A DNA stretch of 64,000 nt from assembly GCA_043557195.1 (NCBI GenBank), contig CP121314.1:2294001-2358000 (forward strand), written 5' to 3'. Made by a program: the position numbers and the translations under genes. Position 1 is the stretch's first letter. Each line of letters begins with the position of its first letter. The notes under the pieces were generated by a model. It was not told the DNA's origin. It did no database searches and saw only the letters and a list, made by a program, of their open reading frames with translations. This stretch comes from Jejuia sp043557195. Lineage in GTDB: Bacteria; Bacteroidota; Bacteroidia; Flavobacteriales; Flavobacteriaceae. This document shows, piece after piece, positions 49,291 through 57,362 of this stretch.

Positions 49291-50340
49291 TTATTTATTA
49301 AATTTCTCAAATGTTTTACCATTGAATTTATATGCTCCGTTTTCGTGAGTCCCAACCCAAAGTTTTCCATTATTGTCTTTGTAAATGCTGAACAAAGCTA
49401 TCTGTTTGGATTTTTCTTGAATTGGATAATGTGTGATTTTCGTTCCATCATATTTCCAAACACCATCAAGATAGGTTACAAACCATAAATTACCATTATC
49501 GTCTATTGTGCTTGATAGATACTCGTCCAAATTGCTATCCTTTTTACCATCTAAACCACCTATACTTTTTTGTCTTGTGTATAATTTATTACTATTCAAT
49601 GTCGCATTGTCGTAAACACTATAACAATATTCGGTATTGAACCAAAAGTCCCCATTTTTATCTTCAGTAATTGAACGCACTCCGTTTGCACCTTCATTTC
49701 GGAATTCTGTCACATCTTCTTCAGTAATCCATTCAAATAATTTCCCATCATATCGGCATACTCCTACAGGGTTGGTTCCAAACCAAATATTCTCTTCTTT
49801 GTCTTTGTAAATACTGTAAACCGCAAAAGGGTTTGAGAGATTTGGTGGATTTGGTAATTGTAATTCAAATAAAGAATTACCATCATAACGATATACTTTA
49901 CCTGTATTTTCATAAGAGTGTTTAAACCACAAATCTGTGGGTTCAAGCTTCCAATTTTCACTTGGCATTGCTTTCAATGTTTCGAATGTCTTTCCGTTAA
50001 ACTTTGATATTTCCGAAGTTGCGTTGGCGCTGGAAAAATAAATGTTACCAAATTTATCTTCTTTTATTTCATCAATCCTGTTGTTTAACAAACCGTGTTC
50101 TGTTGTGTAATTAACTATTGTTTTTCCATCGTATTTATATACTCCTGTTTTCCAACTGCCAAACCAATAATCTTTATTGCTGTCTTGAAAGATTACCATT
50201 ACGCTATTACCAAGTACTGACACGTTATTCCCATAAATATTATTTTCAGTCTTAACTTGTTTATTTGAGGTCTTTCCATTACAAGATGTCAATAAAATTA
50301 ATGCGTTAAAAAATAGTAGTATGTATATTTTTACTGTCAT
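49291..50340 (-). CDS. two-component-regulator-type propeller lipoprotein
   Basis: 349 aa with a lipoprotein leader (LILLTSCNGK). The mature part is a propeller of seven or so blades marked by WFGSWKTGVYKYDGKTI, IWFGTNPVGVCRYDGKLFEW and LWVGTHENGAYKFNGKTFEK, the ligand-binding blade type found in hybrid two-component sensors. No kinase or output domain is attached, so it is probably a stand-alone surface or periplasmic sensor/binder. It is bracketed by palindromic junctions A and B. Confidence 0.8.
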   Translation of the reverse strand: MTVKIYILLFFNALILLTSCNGKTSNKQVKTENNIYGNNVSVLGNSVMVIFQDSNKDYWFGSWKTGVYKYDGKTIVNYTTEHGLLNNRIDEIKEDKFGNIYFSSANATSEISKFNGKTFETLKAMPSENWKLEPTDLWFKHSYENTGKVYRYDGNSLFELQLPNPPNLSNPFAVYSIYKDKEENIWFGTNPVGVCRYDGKLFEWITEEDVTEFRNEGANGVRSITEDKNGDFWFNTEYCYSVYDNATLNSNKLYTRQKSIGGLDGKKDSNLDEYLSSTIDDNGNLWFVTYLDGVWKYDGTKITHYPIQEKSKQIALFSIYKDNNGKLWVGTHENGAYKFNGKTFEKFNK

Positions 50341-50370
50341 CTGTTTAAATGTGTTCGGCTGTTTTTGAGT

Positions 50371-50470
50371 TACAGCTAACGGTTGGTATATGGAAAGTTG
50401 CGTGTTTGTGGGCGAGGATTTTCCGAAGGAAAATCGGAAGCTAGCAAACGAGCAACTAACATTGGTTAAA
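50371..50470. repeat. palindromic junction B
   Basis: Nested arms: AGTTGC (50396-50401) and GTTTG (50404-50408) pair with CAAAC (50445-50449) and GCAACT (50452-50457), with a central hairpin GATTTTCC-GAA-GGAAAATC (50417-50435). The left flank ACAGCTAACGGTTGG is the inverse of the right flank of junction A (GTTAGCTGTAG). Confidence 0.5.
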
Positions 50471-50487
50471 CTAAAAGTAGCAATTTT

Positions 50488-50967
50488 TTATATACTTTGT
50501 TGTGCGTTCGTACTTTTTAATTTAGTCAGTTTTTTATAGTCAGAAACAGGAAATTCGTGTCTCCATTTTTCTTTATATCCATCTATCCCATTTTCGTCTA
50601 ATACTCTTTTTATTGAGTCAAATCCGTTAGAAACAAAACTTTTTAAAGTTGTTTCTCCTTTGAATAACGATTCATATTTATCCGCATCAATCATATATTC
50701 AGTTGCGTAATCCTCGTACCATTTTAATTCAATCGTAATTTTGTTGGAATCAATTTTTTCAACTACTATTTGGTGTTCTCCAGGTTCGTCGTAGAATGGA
50801 ATCACAACTCTATTTCTGTCAGTCATAAGTCCGATAAGCGCATTGATAATAGAATTCAGAGTATCGTGAAGATATGAGGCATTAAATTCAGACTTAAAAT
50901 CTCTTGATTTTAGCGTTCCGATTGCCCAACCGTGTTCTTTTAATATGTAGTTAAATTCAATTTTCAT
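50488..50967 (-). CDS. hypothetical protein between palindromic junctions
   Basis: 159 aa from the ATG at 50967 (MKIEFNYILKEHGW). The 14-residue longer frame starts inside junction C and is not preferred. The protein is soluble and acidic (pattern IIPFYDEPG, ITIELKWYEDYATEYMIDADKYE), with no leader or membrane helix. I do not recognise the family, though its size and style are like small immunity-type or stand-alone accessory proteins. It is flanked by junctions B and C and separated from both neighbours, as expected of a mobile cassette. Confidence 0.6.
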   Translation of the reverse strand: MKIEFNYILKEHGWAIGTLKSRDFKSEFNASYLHDTLNSIINALIGLMTDRNRVVIPFYDEPGEHQIVVEKIDSNKITIELKWYEDYATEYMIDADKYESLFKGETTLKSFVSNGFDSIKRVLDENGIDGYKEKWRHEFPVSDYKKLTKLKSTNAQQSI

Positions 50968-50984
50968 TTGGTTGAGCCAGTATG

Positions 50985-51030
50985 ACGCACAACGGTGGTA
51001 TAAACGCAATTGTGTTTATACCAAATATAA
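50985..51030. repeat. palindromic junction C
   Basis: Perfect 9-bp hairpin GGTATAAAC (50997-51005) / GTTTATACC (51014-51022) preceded by GACGCACAACGGT, a motif related to junction E (GCACACAATGTG) and the inverse of junction D (ACGTTGTTGTGTGC). With copy 4 of the dispersed repeat it fills the 321-bp gene-free stretch 50968-51288. Confidence 0.5.
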
Positions 51031-51122
51031 TCAAATCTTTGTGCTGTATATTCTTTATTTTGCCAATCCTTAGCAGATAATAAAATTACAATCGTCTATA
51101 AAAATAGCTAGCAGATAGGTTT

Positions 51123-51216
51123 GCGTTAGGGATTGCAGTGGTAGCTTTTGGCGAGGCGCGCATCGAGCCAAAACTTTTAACGGAAAGCCCGACCCGACCT
51201 TAGGAGGGTAACGCCC
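51123..51216 (-). repeat. dispersed palindromic repeat, copy 4 of 5 (inverted)
   Basis: Read on the minus strand it begins GGGCGTTACCCTCCTAAGG, contains GGTCGGGTCGGGCT and ends AATCCCTAACGC. The interior is different but forms TTTTGGC/GCCAAAA around a GAGGC..GCCTC-like core. It lies between divergent genes, 100 bp from junction C. Confidence 0.85.
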
Positions 51217-51247
51217 AAAAACTAATTATCACCCCGAATTACAGTTG

Positions 51248-51281
51248 TTTGTGGTGAAGCGTTGATTTTTAACTATTTTTG
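51248..51281 (+). promoter_or_regulatory. promoter of the YgiQ gene; probably leaderless mRNA
   Basis: TTTG (51248-51251), 22-bp spacer, TATTTTTG (51274-51281). The -7 box ends 7 bp before the ATG at 51289, so transcription likely starts at or next to the start codon. Confidence 0.65.
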
Positions 51282-51288
51282 CAGCGCT

Positions 51289-52944
51289 ATGCAAGAGTTA
51301 AAACTTTCAAGTTGGTTGCCTACCACAAACAAAGAGGTGAAAATTCGCGGATGGGAAGCGCTAGACGTTATTCTATTTAGCGGCGATGCCTATGTGGATC
51401 ATCCTACCTTTGGGCCTGCAGTTATTGGACGGTTATTAGAAAGTTTTGGATTGCGAGTGGCAATTGTACCCCAACCCAATGTGAATGACAATCTTCAAGA
51501 TTTTGTAAAGTTGGGTAAACCCAGGCTGTTTTTTGGTGTTACCGGTGGTTGTATGGACCCGATGGTGAGCAACTACAACGCCAATAAAAAGCGACGTGAT
51601 AAGGATGCTTACACACCCAATGGCGATATTGGTTTTAGACCTGATTATGCCTCTACAGTTTACAGTAAAATTTTAAAAGAAAAGTGGCCTAATACACCTG
51701 TATTGATTGGTGGTATTGAAGGTTCTTTAAGGCGTGTGACGCATTACGATTATTGGAGTGACAAGCTAATGCCTACCATTTTAGAGACTTCTAAAGCCGA
51801 TATGTTGGTGTATGGTATGGGTGAGCAAGAAATTGATCAGTCATTTGATTTGCCTTACACGCGTTTACCTCATCCGAAATACAAAAAGCGTGGAGCGATT
51901 CCAGCGTACGACATGATCAAATTTTCGATCAACATGCACCGCGGATGTTTTGGTGGATGTAGCTTCTGTACCATTTCTGCCCATCAAGGAAAGTTCATTG
52001 CTTCTCGAAGTCAGGAGTCTATTTTAAAAGAAGTAGATACCGTGGCTAACATGCCAGATTTTAAAGGCTATTTATCTGATATTGGTGGCCCAAGTGCTAA
52101 TATGTACAAGATGAAAGGAAAGGTGCAGGAAATATGTGATAAATGTGTAGCACCATCTTGTATTTCGCCTGTAATATGTAGCAATTTAGATACGTCTCAT
52201 AAACCTTTAACAGAATTGTACCAGGCGGTTGATAGTCATCCGAAAGTGAAGAAATCCTTTATTGGTTCTGGTATTCGTCACGATATGTTAGTGCCAGAAT
52301 TTAATAAAAATGCTGATGCTAAGGAGTTAGACGATTATACCGAAGAGGTAATGACAAAGCATGTGTCTGGTCGTTTAAAAGTGGCGCCAGAACATACAAG
52401 CGACCCCGTTTTAAAATTGATGCGTAAACCGTCTTTTACGTATTTCCATAAGTTTAAGGAACGTTTTGATAAGATAAATATCAAGAAAGGGTTGAAACTG
52501 CAATTGATACCTTACTTTATCTCAAATCATCCAGCTTGTGAAGCCGAAGACATGGCAAATTTAGCTGCCGAAACTAAAGATATGGGGTTTCAGTTAGAGC
52601 AAGTACAAGGCTTTACACCAACACCTATGACGGTGGCAACTGTAATTTACTATAGCGGTTATCACCCTTACACGCTTAAAAAAGTAAAAACACCAAAAAC
52701 TAGAAAAGAAAAAGATGAACAGCATCGATTTTTCTTTTGGTACAAGGATGAAAACAAAGCGTGGATTAAAAACACGTTGAATAAACTGGGACGCCAAGAT
52801 TTACTTGATGTTTTACTTCCTAAAAAGGAAGAGAAATGGCGCAAAAACAAACCTGGAAAACCTAAGCATACCTTTGATGATGCAGTGCCTTTTAATCAAC
52901 GAAAGAATAAGGCTAAGTTTAAGAGTAAGAAGAAGCGACGTTAA
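51289..52944 (+). CDS. YgiQ-family radical SAM protein
   Basis: 551 aa from the ATG at 51289; the upstream in-frame ATG at 51262 falls before the promoter's -7 box and is rejected. The radical SAM cluster motif CFGGCSFC lies in MHRGCFGGCSFCTISAHQG. Flanking landmarks are VILFSGDAYVDHPTFGPAVIG in part (N-terminal domain), VLIGGIEGSLRR and LQLIPYFISNHP. The C-terminus is Lys/Arg-rich (RKNKAKFKSKKKRR). YgiQ proteins are conserved but their reaction is unknown. It is monocistronic. Confidence 0.92.
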   Translation: MQELKLSSWLPTTNKEVKIRGWEALDVILFSGDAYVDHPTFGPAVIGRLLESFGLRVAIVPQPNVNDNLQDFVKLGKPRLFFGVTGGCMDPMVSNYNANKKRRDKDAYTPNGDIGFRPDYASTVYSKILKEKWPNTPVLIGGIEGSLRRVTHYDYWSDKLMPTILETSKADMLVYGMGEQEIDQSFDLPYTRLPHPKYKKRGAIPAYDMIKFSINMHRGCFGGCSFCTISAHQGKFIASRSQESILKEVDTVANMPDFKGYLSDIGGPSANMYKMKGKVQEICDKCVAPSCISPVICSNLDTSHKPLTELYQAVDSHPKVKKSFIGSGIRHDMLVPEFNKNADAKELDDYTEEVMTKHVSGRLKVAPEHTSDPVLKLMRKPSFTYFHKFKERFDKINIKKGLKLQLIPYFISNHPACEAEDMANLAAETKDMGFQLEQVQGFTPTPMTVATVIYYSGYHPYTLKKVKTPKTRKEKDEQHRFFFWYKDENKAWIKNTLNKLGRQDLLDVLLPKKEEKWRKNKPGKPKHTFDDAVPFNQRKNKAKFKSKKKRR

Positions 52945-52994
52945 TTCACATTCTACAGCTGCTTAATTTTTTCAAATTTTAATGATGACATTTT

Positions 52995-53034
52995 TAATTT
53001 ATGTTGATGTATGTATATATATGAACATAAATTA
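52995..53034 (+). other. hairpin in the 5' region of lipocalin-like gene 1
   Basis: TAATTTATGTT (52995-53005) pairs perfectly with AACATAAATTA (53024-53034), ending 7 bp before the ATG at 53042. The second paralogue has a shorter hairpin, ATGTGT/ACACAT (53722-53739), after a similar GACATTTTT lead-in, so upstream DNA was copied too. Confidence 0.45.
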
Positions 53035-53041
53035 AACCAAA

Positions 53042-53545
53042 ATGAAAACTATTAAAATTGTTGCCTTATCTCTCTTATTAATTACACTATCATGTTCAAA
53101 ATCATCGGATGATGAAGTTATTGGTGGAGAGAATAATATTATTGGGGTCTGGGTATTGACAGATATTGTAGTAGATACAAACAATTCAATACAACTGCAA
53201 GCTGATGCCCAAGACTTAAAGGATGCTTTACTAGATTTAAACTGTAACTTAATATCTCTAGACATACGAGCAGATAATACGGTTACTTTAGAAGAATTCG
53301 AATATCAGGAAGTATTTGTTAGTTTAGATCCTAACAAGCCAAGTTATCAATGTGTTAATCGACAAAGTCAAGAAGGTACTTGGAGTTTTAGTGGAGAAGT
53401 GCTTACGCTCACACTAGCAAGTGGCTCAAAGTCTACTACGGTTAAATTTGATAATCCATCGATTGCTATAATATCTGGTGAGCCCTTTGAAGAATTGGGT
53501 GCATTAGCATCAGAACTTGTTTTTGAGAAATTAGTCGGGGTTTAA
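53042..53545 (+). CDS. lipocalin-like lipoprotein (copy 1)
   Basis: 167 aa with a lipoprotein leader (LLITLSCSKSSDDE). The mature part fits the lipocalin-like/DUF4923-style small barrel: NNIIGVWVLTDIVVD near the start, LNCNLISLDIRADNTVTL in the middle, EGTWSFSGEVLTLTLASGS, and a terminal LVFEKL strand. Two cysteines (LNCNL and SYQCVNRQ) recur in its neighbour. Such proteins are abundant outer-membrane-anchored lipoproteins in Flavobacteria with unknown ligands. Its tandem paralogue starts 206 bp downstream. Confidence 0.75.
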   Translation: MKTIKIVALSLLLITLSCSKSSDDEVIGGENNIIGVWVLTDIVVDTNNSIQLQADAQDLKDALLDLNCNLISLDIRADNTVTLEEFEYQEVFVSLDPNKPSYQCVNRQSQEGTWSFSGEVLTLTLASGSKSTTVKFDNPSIAIISGEPFEELGALASELVFEKLVGV

Positions 53546-53751
53546 TGTGTATTCTAGTTAAAAATCACATCATAAGTTGGTTGTTTGATTATGTAAACAG
53601 ATGCTTTAAGATTCCTGTTGATTTTTTTAAAGGATAGGGTGTGTCCCTCCAATAGGACAATTCAGGTGTATAAAGGCAAATAAAATTAATTTTTTTATGG
53701 TGACATTTTTTAATTGAATCGATGTGTATTAAAACACATAAATTATTTCAT

Positions 53752-54279
53752 ATGAAAACCATTAAAACTATTACAGTCTTACTAGTATTACTAATTACAC
53801 TATCATGTTCAACATCATCAGATGAGGAAGAAATACAAGACAAAGAAGCAGCTATTGAAGGTGTTTGGGTGTTAAGGGATATTACTGATATTAATTTAGA
53901 CGGTAATGCTGTTCCTGCTGAAACTTCTCAGGAAATACGTGCTGTTGTAGAATTAATAGTAAATGAGGGTTGCGAATTGATGGCTTTTGAATTTAGACTT
54001 GATCAATCATTTATATTAGAGCAATATGATGTGAATGATTACAATCCTTCACAAGAAGAAGTAGAGTATGTTATAAATTGTGAAAATATAGACATATTTA
54101 CTGGCACATGGGATTTTCAGGAGGGTCAACTTGTTATTTCAGGAGAAGAGGATGAGTCCAACTATTTTTCCATTAGATTAGAATCTAGCGTAATGATTTG
54201 GGAAGATGTTCCACTCGGAGCAATTTTACCAATAAATGGACAAGGAGATTTTGTTTTTGAAAAATTGGGTAATGGGTAA
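53752..54279 (+). CDS. lipocalin-like lipoprotein (copy 2)
   Basis: 175 aa from the ATG at 53752, where the leader MKTIKTITVLLVLLITLSCS begins; the longer frame from 53722 starts in the upstream hairpin. It has the same layout as copy 1: AIEGVWVLRDITDINLDG, VNEGCELMAFEFRLDQSF, FTGTWDFQEGQLVISGEE and a final FVFEKLG strand. Both paralogues place one Cys in the central ..GCEL/NCNL strand and one before TGTW/EGTW. The 5' region is partly conserved with copy 1, so the duplication included the promoter. Confidence 0.75.
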   Translation: MKTIKTITVLLVLLITLSCSTSSDEEEIQDKEAAIEGVWVLRDITDINLDGNAVPAETSQEIRAVVELIVNEGCELMAFEFRLDQSFILEQYDVNDYNPSQEEVEYVINCENIDIFTGTWDFQEGQLVISGEEDESNYFSIRLESSVMIWEDVPLGAILPINGQGDFVFEKLGNG

Positions 54280-54342
54280 ATGAATTTGTTCCTACAGGAT
54301 CTACTTTTTTAATATTTAATTAAAAAAGTAGATTCATAAAAT

Positions 54343-57192
54343 TTAATGAGCCTCCAACCAATTATCACCAACATCCAAATCAACATCAAGCGGCACTTCT
54401 AATTTATAAGCGTTTTCCATTTCTGTTTTTACTAAGGTTTTGATGGTTTCTAATTCTGGTTTATAAACATCAAACACCAATTCATCATGTACTTGTAGTA
54501 GCATTTTAGTTTTAAAATCGCCTTCTTGTAGTTTGTTATAGATTTTAATCATAGCAATTTTGATAATGTCCGCAGCACTACCTTGAATGGGTGCGTTTAC
54601 CGCATTACGTTCTGCTGCACCACGAACCACAGCATTACGAGAATTAATATCTTTTAAATAACGACGGCGTCCTAAAACGGTTTGTACATAGCCATTGTCT
54701 CTAGCAAAATCGACTTGCTCGCTAATGAAGTTTCTCAACTTTGGATATGTGGCGTAATAGGTATCAATCAATTCTTTAGATTCTGCCCTCGATAAATTGG
54801 TTTGGTTACTCAATCCAAATGCCGAAACGCCATAGATTATACCAAAGTTTACCGTTTTAGCATTACTTCTTTGCTCACGAGTTACTTCATCTAAAGCCAC
54901 ATTAAATACTTTTGAAGCTGTAGACGCATGAATATCTTCACCATTTTTAAAAGCTTCAATCATAGTTTCCTCTTTACTCAATGCAGCGATAATGCGTAGT
55001 TCTATTTGCGAATAATCAGCAGCTAACAAAATATAATCTTCGTTTCGCGGAATAAAGGCCTTACGTACTTGTCTTCCACGTTCGGTTCGAATTGGAATAT
55101 TTTGAAGATTAGGATTGTTACTACTTAATCTACCAGTAGCCGCAACAGTTTGCATATAATCTGTATGTACACGACCAGTAGCTTCTTCAACTTGAAGAGG
55201 TAGCGCATCTACATAAGTGCTTTTTAACTTTGATAAACCTCTGAAATCTAAGATATTTTGGATGATATCATGATCTTTCGCTAAATAACTTAGTACATCT
55301 TCTGCTGTTGAATATTGTCCCGATTTTGTCTTTTTGGGCTTGTCAACTAATTTTAGTTTTTCAAATAGAATAATTCCTAATTGTTTTGGCGAAGCAATAT
55401 TGAACTCTTCACCAGCCTCATTATAAATTTTACTTTCTAAAGCTTTAATGTCTTTATCCAGTTGCTCAGACAAACCATTTAAAAAGTCCTTATCTAAATT
55501 AATGCCTTCCAATTCCATAGCAGCAAGAACCCGTAACAATGGAATTTCAATATCATCGAATAACTTTTGTGTATTGGCTGCACCTAATTCATTTTTAAAA
55601 TGTTCTTTTAATTGAAGTGTGATATCCGCATCTTCTACCGCATATTCGGTTTGTTTTTCTAATGGAACATCGCGCATCGATAATTGATTTTTTCCTTTTT
55701 TACCAATTAGCGTTTCAATAGAAATAGGTGTGTAGTTTAAATACGTTTCAGCTAATACATCCATATTATGACGCATATCTGGATTGATGAGGTAATGTGC
55801 CAACATGGTATCAAAGAGCTTACCTTTTACATCAATATTATACTTTGCTAAAACCTTGATGTCGTATTTTAAATTCTGACCAACTTTCTCTATGGTTTCA
55901 CTTTCAAAAAACGGACGTAGTTGCTCAATAAGTTCTTGAGCTTCATTTTTATCTTCAGGAAACGGCATATAAAATCCTTTGCCAACTTCCCAAGAGAATG
56001 CAATACCAACCAATTCTGCAGTAAGTGGATTCAATCCTGTAGTTTCAGTATCAAAACATACCGATGTTTGGTTCATCAAGTTTTTAATGAATAGTTTGGT
56101 TGCTATTCCAGAGGCTACACTTTGGTAGAAATGTGATGTGGTCTCGGAAGTTTTTCTTGTGTATTCTGAAACCGTTTCAGTCTCATTAGATGGATCCGCT
56201 CCAAATAAAGAAAATTGACCTGCTCCAGCAGATTTAGATTCTTTGGGTGTTGGTTTAGTATCCTCTTTTTGTACTGAACCTTCTTGATTGCCAGTTGCAG
56301 TTGAGGTTTCTGTAGCAAATGTTTTTAAGAAGTTTTCAGTTAAGCGCCTAAACTCCAATTCCTGAAAAATTTGCTTTACTTTTTCAACATCTGGATGATC
56401 TAGCTCAAAATCTTTTGCATTAAATTCAACAGGAACATCTAGCATTATGGTTGCTAGTTTTTTTGAAAGCAAACCTAATTCGCCATTGGCTTCAACCTTC
56501 TCTTTCATTTTTCCTTTAAGCTGGTCGGTATTTGCTAATAATCCTTCCATGCTTCCAAATTGCGCTAAAAACTTTTTAGCAGTTTTTTCACCAACTCCTG
56601 GCAAACCAGGAATATTATCACTAGAATCTCCCATCATACCCAAGAAGTCAATCACTTGCATAGGGTCGGTCACTTCAAATTTTTTCTGAACTTCAGGAAT
56701 GCCCCAAGTTTCATAACCGCCACCAAACACAGGGCGATACATAAAAATATTTTCGGTTACTAACTGCGCAAAATCCTTATCAGGCGTTACCATGTAGGTT
56801 TTGTAACCTTCTTTTTCAGCTTGTCGGGACAAAGTTCCAATAACATCATCAGCCTCATAGCCTTCCTTTACCATAATAGGAATATGCATCGCTTTCAAAA
56901 TGTTGCAAATATGAGGAATTGCAGTACGGATGCCTTCAGGTGTTTCATCTCTATTCGCCTTATACGCTTCATACATTTCAACGCGATCAGCACTTCCGCC
57001 TTTATCAAAACAAACGGCTAAATGGTCTGGACGTTCACGTTTTATAACATCTAGAAGTGAATTCATAAACCCCATAATAGCTGAGGTATCTTCTCCTTTT
57101 GAATTAATTCTAGGGTTTTTTATAAAGGCATAATAACCACGAAAAATTAAAGCGTAAGCGTCTACTAAAAAAAGGCGTTTTTGGTCTGACAT
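54343..57192 (-). CDS. polA: DNA polymerase I
   Basis: 949 aa with all three domains: 5'-nuclease (about 1-290; LVDAYALIFRGYYAFIKNPR, GYEADDVIGTLSRQA, MGDSSDNIPGLPGVGEKTA), 3'-5' exonuclease (about 360-540; FDTETTGLNPLTAELVGIAF with the DxE acidic pair) and polymerase (DYSQIELRIIAALS, RSNAKTVNFGIIYGVSAFGL, LQVHDELVFDV). A low-complexity linker (about 295-355) joins the first two. The DxE pair suggests active proofreading. Confidence 0.97.
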   Translation of the reverse strand: MSDQKRLFLVDAYALIFRGYYAFIKNPRINSKGEDTSAIMGFMNSLLDVIKRERPDHLAVCFDKGGSADRVEMYEAYKANRDETPEGIRTAIPHICNILKAMHIPIMVKEGYEADDVIGTLSRQAEKEGYKTYMVTPDKDFAQLVTENIFMYRPVFGGGYETWGIPEVQKKFEVTDPMQVIDFLGMMGDSSDNIPGLPGVGEKTAKKFLAQFGSMEGLLANTDQLKGKMKEKVEANGELGLLSKKLATIMLDVPVEFNAKDFELDHPDVEKVKQIFQELEFRRLTENFLKTFATETSTATGNQEGSVQKEDTKPTPKESKSAGAGQFSLFGADPSNETETVSEYTRKTSETTSHFYQSVASGIATKLFIKNLMNQTSVCFDTETTGLNPLTAELVGIAFSWEVGKGFYMPFPEDKNEAQELIEQLRPFFESETIEKVGQNLKYDIKVLAKYNIDVKGKLFDTMLAHYLINPDMRHNMDVLAETYLNYTPISIETLIGKKGKNQLSMRDVPLEKQTEYAVEDADITLQLKEHFKNELGAANTQKLFDDIEIPLLRVLAAMELEGINLDKDFLNGLSEQLDKDIKALESKIYNEAGEEFNIASPKQLGIILFEKLKLVDKPKKTKSGQYSTAEDVLSYLAKDHDIIQNILDFRGLSKLKSTYVDALPLQVEEATGRVHTDYMQTVAATGRLSSNNPNLQNIPIRTERGRQVRKAFIPRNEDYILLAADYSQIELRIIAALSKEETMIEAFKNGEDIHASTASKVFNVALDEVTREQRSNAKTVNFGIIYGVSAFGLSNQTNLSRAESKELIDTYYATYPKLRNFISEQVDFARDNGYVQTVLGRRRYLKDINSRNAVVRGAAERNAVNAPIQGSAADIIKIAMIKIYNKLQEGDFKTKMLLQVHDELVFDVYKPELETIKTLVKTEMENAYKLEVPLDVDLDVGDNWLEAH

Positions 57193-57214
57193 TTTGATTG
57201 TTTTGATAGAAAAC

Positions 57215-57222
57215 CAAAGCTA
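57215..57222 (-). promoter_or_regulatory. -7 element (TAGCTTTG) of polA
   Basis: TAGCTTTG on the minus strand lies 22 bp upstream of the polA ATG. No clear TTTG -33 box at the expected distance. Confidence 0.5.
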
Positions 57223-57337
57223 CGAAAAGTTAATTGGAAATCGAACGGTTATAAATTGCCTTTTATGCGTTTTAAGATAAATTCTTAACTATAAGTTAAA
57301 TATAGAATGCTTTTAAAAGGCTAACTTATAATAGCTT

Positions 57338-57345
57338 TATATTTG
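57338..57345 (+). promoter_or_regulatory. -7 element (TATATTTG) of the phosphoesterase gene
   Basis: TATATTTG ends 17 bp before the GTG start at 57363. It is divergent from the polA promoter in the same 170-bp gap. Confidence 0.5.
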
Positions 57346-57362
57346 ATAAAAAAAAGAAAACC

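Noticed and set aside
49156..51030. Classical integron attC sites
   Set aside because: The folded junctions look similar in style, but the GTTRRRY/RYYYAAC core boxes are not met and no integrase gene is in the window.
52594..52850. Minus-strand ORFs inside the YgiQ gene
   Set aside because: Antisense shadows of the Lys-rich C-terminal coding region.
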